Shown here one piece after another: positions 11,187 through 11,698 of a stretch of DNA of 11,698 bases. Each line of letters opens with the position of its first letter. Position 1 is the first letter of the stretch. The stretch comes from Anaerolineae bacterium (GTDB lineage Bacteria; Chloroflexota; Anaerolineae; JAAYZQ01). Location of the stretch: positions 1-11,698 of the forward strand of contig JAFGIA010000093.1 in assembly GCA_016929795.1 (NCBI GenBank), read 5' to 3'. The translations under genes were made by a program, and so were the position numbers. The notes beneath the pieces are model-generated. The model searched no databases and was not told the origin of the DNA. It saw only the letters and a list, made by a program, of their open reading frames with translations.

Positions 11187-11204
11187 CCTTCGTAAATCAC
11201 CCCT
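11187..11204 (+). repeat. Flank repeat A, copy 1
   Basis: TCCTTCGTAAATCACCCC, matched at 17 of 18 positions by copy 2 at 11271-11288. It forms the left flank of the first 'A - hairpin spacer - B' module, starting 12 bases after the binding-protein stop. Confidence 0.8.
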
Positions 11205-11211
11205 GGGATCG

Positions 11212-11229
11212 CCGAGCGCCTGCTCGGCC
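11212..11229. repeat. Hairpin in the first module spacer
   Basis: A perfect inverted repeat, GCCGAGC paired with GCTCGGC around the four-base loop GCCT. It fills most of the 26-base spacer between flank repeats A and B of module 1. No T-run follows, so a classical terminator is not supported. Confidence 0.7.
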
Positions 11230-11230
11230 C

Positions 11231-11267
11231 CCATTTTCATCCCTCGTGGCGCCCGCAGGGCATGGCA
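11231..11267 (+). repeat. Flank repeat B, copy 1 (37 bases)
   Basis: Begins CCCATTTTCATCCCTCGTGG and ends GCAGGGCATGGC. The second copy at 11393-11429 matches at 36 of 37 positions (G/A difference at unit position 20). It contains a small internal palindrome, GCCC-GCA-GGGC. Confidence 0.88.
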
Positions 11268-11270
11268 CAT

Positions 11271-11288
11271 CCTTCGTAGATCACCCCG
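11271..11288 (+). repeat. Flank repeat A, copy 2
   Basis: TCCTTCGTAGATCACCCC, one base different from copy 1. It starts three bases after flank repeat B copy 1 and opens the second module, whose spacer is 104 bases long. Confidence 0.8.
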
Positions 11289-11298
11289 CGCCAGCCCG

Positions 11299-11319
11299 GG
11301 GCGCACGCCGTGCGCCCCT
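11299..11319. repeat. GC-rich palindrome in the second module spacer
   Basis: GGGGCGCACG and CGTGCGCCCC form ten-base arms around a single central C. The sequence GGGGCGCACG...CGTGCGCCCCTAC resembles mobile palindromic repeats common in GC-rich Chloroflexota-type genomes, from memory only. Confidence 0.75.
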
Positions 11320-11332
11320 ACCCTGCATGCGC

Positions 11333-11376
11333 CTGTACGCGCGCACGGCTGTGCCTGTACGGGCGCACGGCTGTGC
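11333..11376 (+). repeat. Tandem duplication of a 22-base unit
   Basis: Two adjoining 22-base units (11333-11354 and 11355-11376) both begin CCTGTACG and end GCGCACGGCTGTG; they differ only at unit position 9 (C/G). The second unit and the following CGCCC form a hairpin, GGGCGCAC (11362-11369) with GTGCGCCC (11374-11381) around GGCT. The first unit keeps only a four-base stem, GCAC-GGCT-GTGC. Confidence 0.85.
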
Positions 11377-11392
11377 GCCCCCCGCCCCGCGC

Positions 11393-11429
11393 CCATTTTC
11401 ATCCCTCGTGACGCCCGCAGGGCATGGCG
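11393..11429 (+). repeat. Flank repeat B, copy 2 (37 bases)
   Basis: Matches copy 1 at 36 of 37 positions and closes the second module. The following 75 bases (11430-11504) are spacer leading to the GH94 ribosome binding site, with no further clear repeat. Confidence 0.88.
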
Positions 11430-11504
11430 ACTCCTCTTGGAACGCCCAGGTGCGCCAAGGGGCCTCACTCTCTTTGCGTCTTTTACGATAAGGGCAGGGA
11501 ACTA

Positions 11505-11698
11505 ATGCAATACGGCTATTTTGACGACGAACAACGCGAGTACGTGATCACCGATCCGCGGACCCCGGTCAAGTGGATCAACTACATCGGCACCCTTGCC
11601 TTTGGCGGCTATGTCGACCACACGGGCGGTGCGCTCCTTTGCCAGGGCGATCCTGCCCTGAACCGCATCACGCGCTACATCCCCCAGCTCCCCGCCTC
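11505..11698 (+). CDS. GH94 disaccharide/oligosaccharide phosphorylase, N-terminus (3'-truncated by window edge)
   Basis: Sixty-four codons are open to the end of the window. The protein begins MQYGYFDDEQREYVITDPRT and continues with VKWINYIGTLAFGGYV and GDPALNRITRYIPQLP. The opening (K/QYGYFDDxxREYVIT, then a P-W/K-W-I-N-Y-x-G stretch) is the hallmark of GH94 phosphorylases such as cellobiose, chitobiose and laminaribiose phosphorylases. These release alpha-glucose-1-phosphate (or the N-acetyl analogue) from beta-linked disaccharides in the cytoplasm. The substrate cannot be fixed because the catalytic barrel lies beyond the window. AGGGA at 11496-11500 precedes ATG 11505 by four bases. The 330-base repeat spacer upstream leaves it open whether the gene shares a transcript with the GH2-GH130-GH3 block. 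If it acts on cellobiose or mannosyl-glucose-derived sugars it would complement GH130. Confidence 0.83.
   Translation, partial: MQYGYFDDEQREYVITDPRTPVKWINYIGTLAFGGYVDHTGGALLCQGDPALNRITRYIPQLPA

Noticed and set aside
11299..11381. Rho-independent terminator for the glycosidase operon.
   Set aside because: The hairpins are strong but lack a T-run downstream and look like dispersed palindromic repeats.
11187..11429. CRISPR array.
   Set aside because: Only two copies of each flank occur, spacers differ greatly in length (26 and 104 bases) and are palindromic, and no cas genes are visible.
11166..11468. 100-codon minus-strand frame with a repeated HALRA-RGMKMGA peptide.
   Set aside because: The peptide repetition comes directly from the duplicated 37-base DNA repeat, and the frame has no recognisable domain. 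It is better explained as repeat DNA.
9341..11491. Long 716-codon frame overlapping GH3, the binding protein and the repeat spacer.
   Set aside because: It is rich in Arg, Ala, Pro and Ser, shows no domain, and is the out-of-frame shadow of two well-supported genes in GC-rich DNA.
11474..11502. Possible promoter (TTGCGT and TACGAT) before the GH94 gene.
   Set aside because: The two boxes are only a few bases apart and no other spacing gives acceptable -35 and -10 matches.

Overview
The window is a carbohydrate-uptake and intracellular oligosaccharide-degradation locus, with every gene on the + strand. It opens inside a permease gene and ends inside a phosphorylase gene. High GC, the gene families present and the palindromic interspersed repeats suggest a Chloroflexota-like bacterium (Anaerolineae/Caldilineae type). 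That assignment is an inference and no marker gene is present to prove it.

Region 1 (1-3860) encodes an ABC importer of the peptide/oligosaccharide (Dpp/Opp) family: the 3' part of a DppB-type permease, a DppC-type permease with an unusually large extracytoplasmic insertion, a DppD-type ATPase with the cysteine-rich C-terminal extension, and a shorter DppF-type ATPase without it. The genes are 9-14 bases apart or overlap, so they look like one operon. No solute-binding protein gene of the matching family is visible; it may lie upstream.

Region 2 (3861-4036) is a non-coding spacer with a palindromic repeat-like element. By eye, the DNA becomes more GC-rich after it.

Region 3 (4037-11174) holds four closely packed genes: a GH2 beta-mannosidase, a GH130 beta-1,4-mannooligosaccharide phosphorylase with all phosphate-binding residues I could place, a GH3 beta-glucosidase with an inserted PA14 domain, and a family-1-type solute-binding protein that lacks any signal peptide. 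None of the three enzymes has a signal peptide, so they should act in the cytoplasm.

Region 4 (11175-11504) is a repeat-rich spacer. Two copies of an 'A - hairpin spacer - B' module are present, with unrelated palindromes held between near-identical flanks. Region 5 (11505-end) is the N-terminus of a GH94 disaccharide phosphorylase.

Read together, the genes describe import of short beta-mannan or glucomannan oligosaccharides and their intracellular breakdown by hydrolysis (GH2, GH3) and phosphorolysis (GH130 giving mannose-1-phosphate, GH94 giving glucose-1-phosphate). The arrangement recalls the Thermotoga maritima mannan locus (TM1219-TM1227), which also pairs an Opp-type importer with a GH130 phosphorylase. 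The least explained items are the leaderless binding protein, the permease insertion and the modular repeat spacer.
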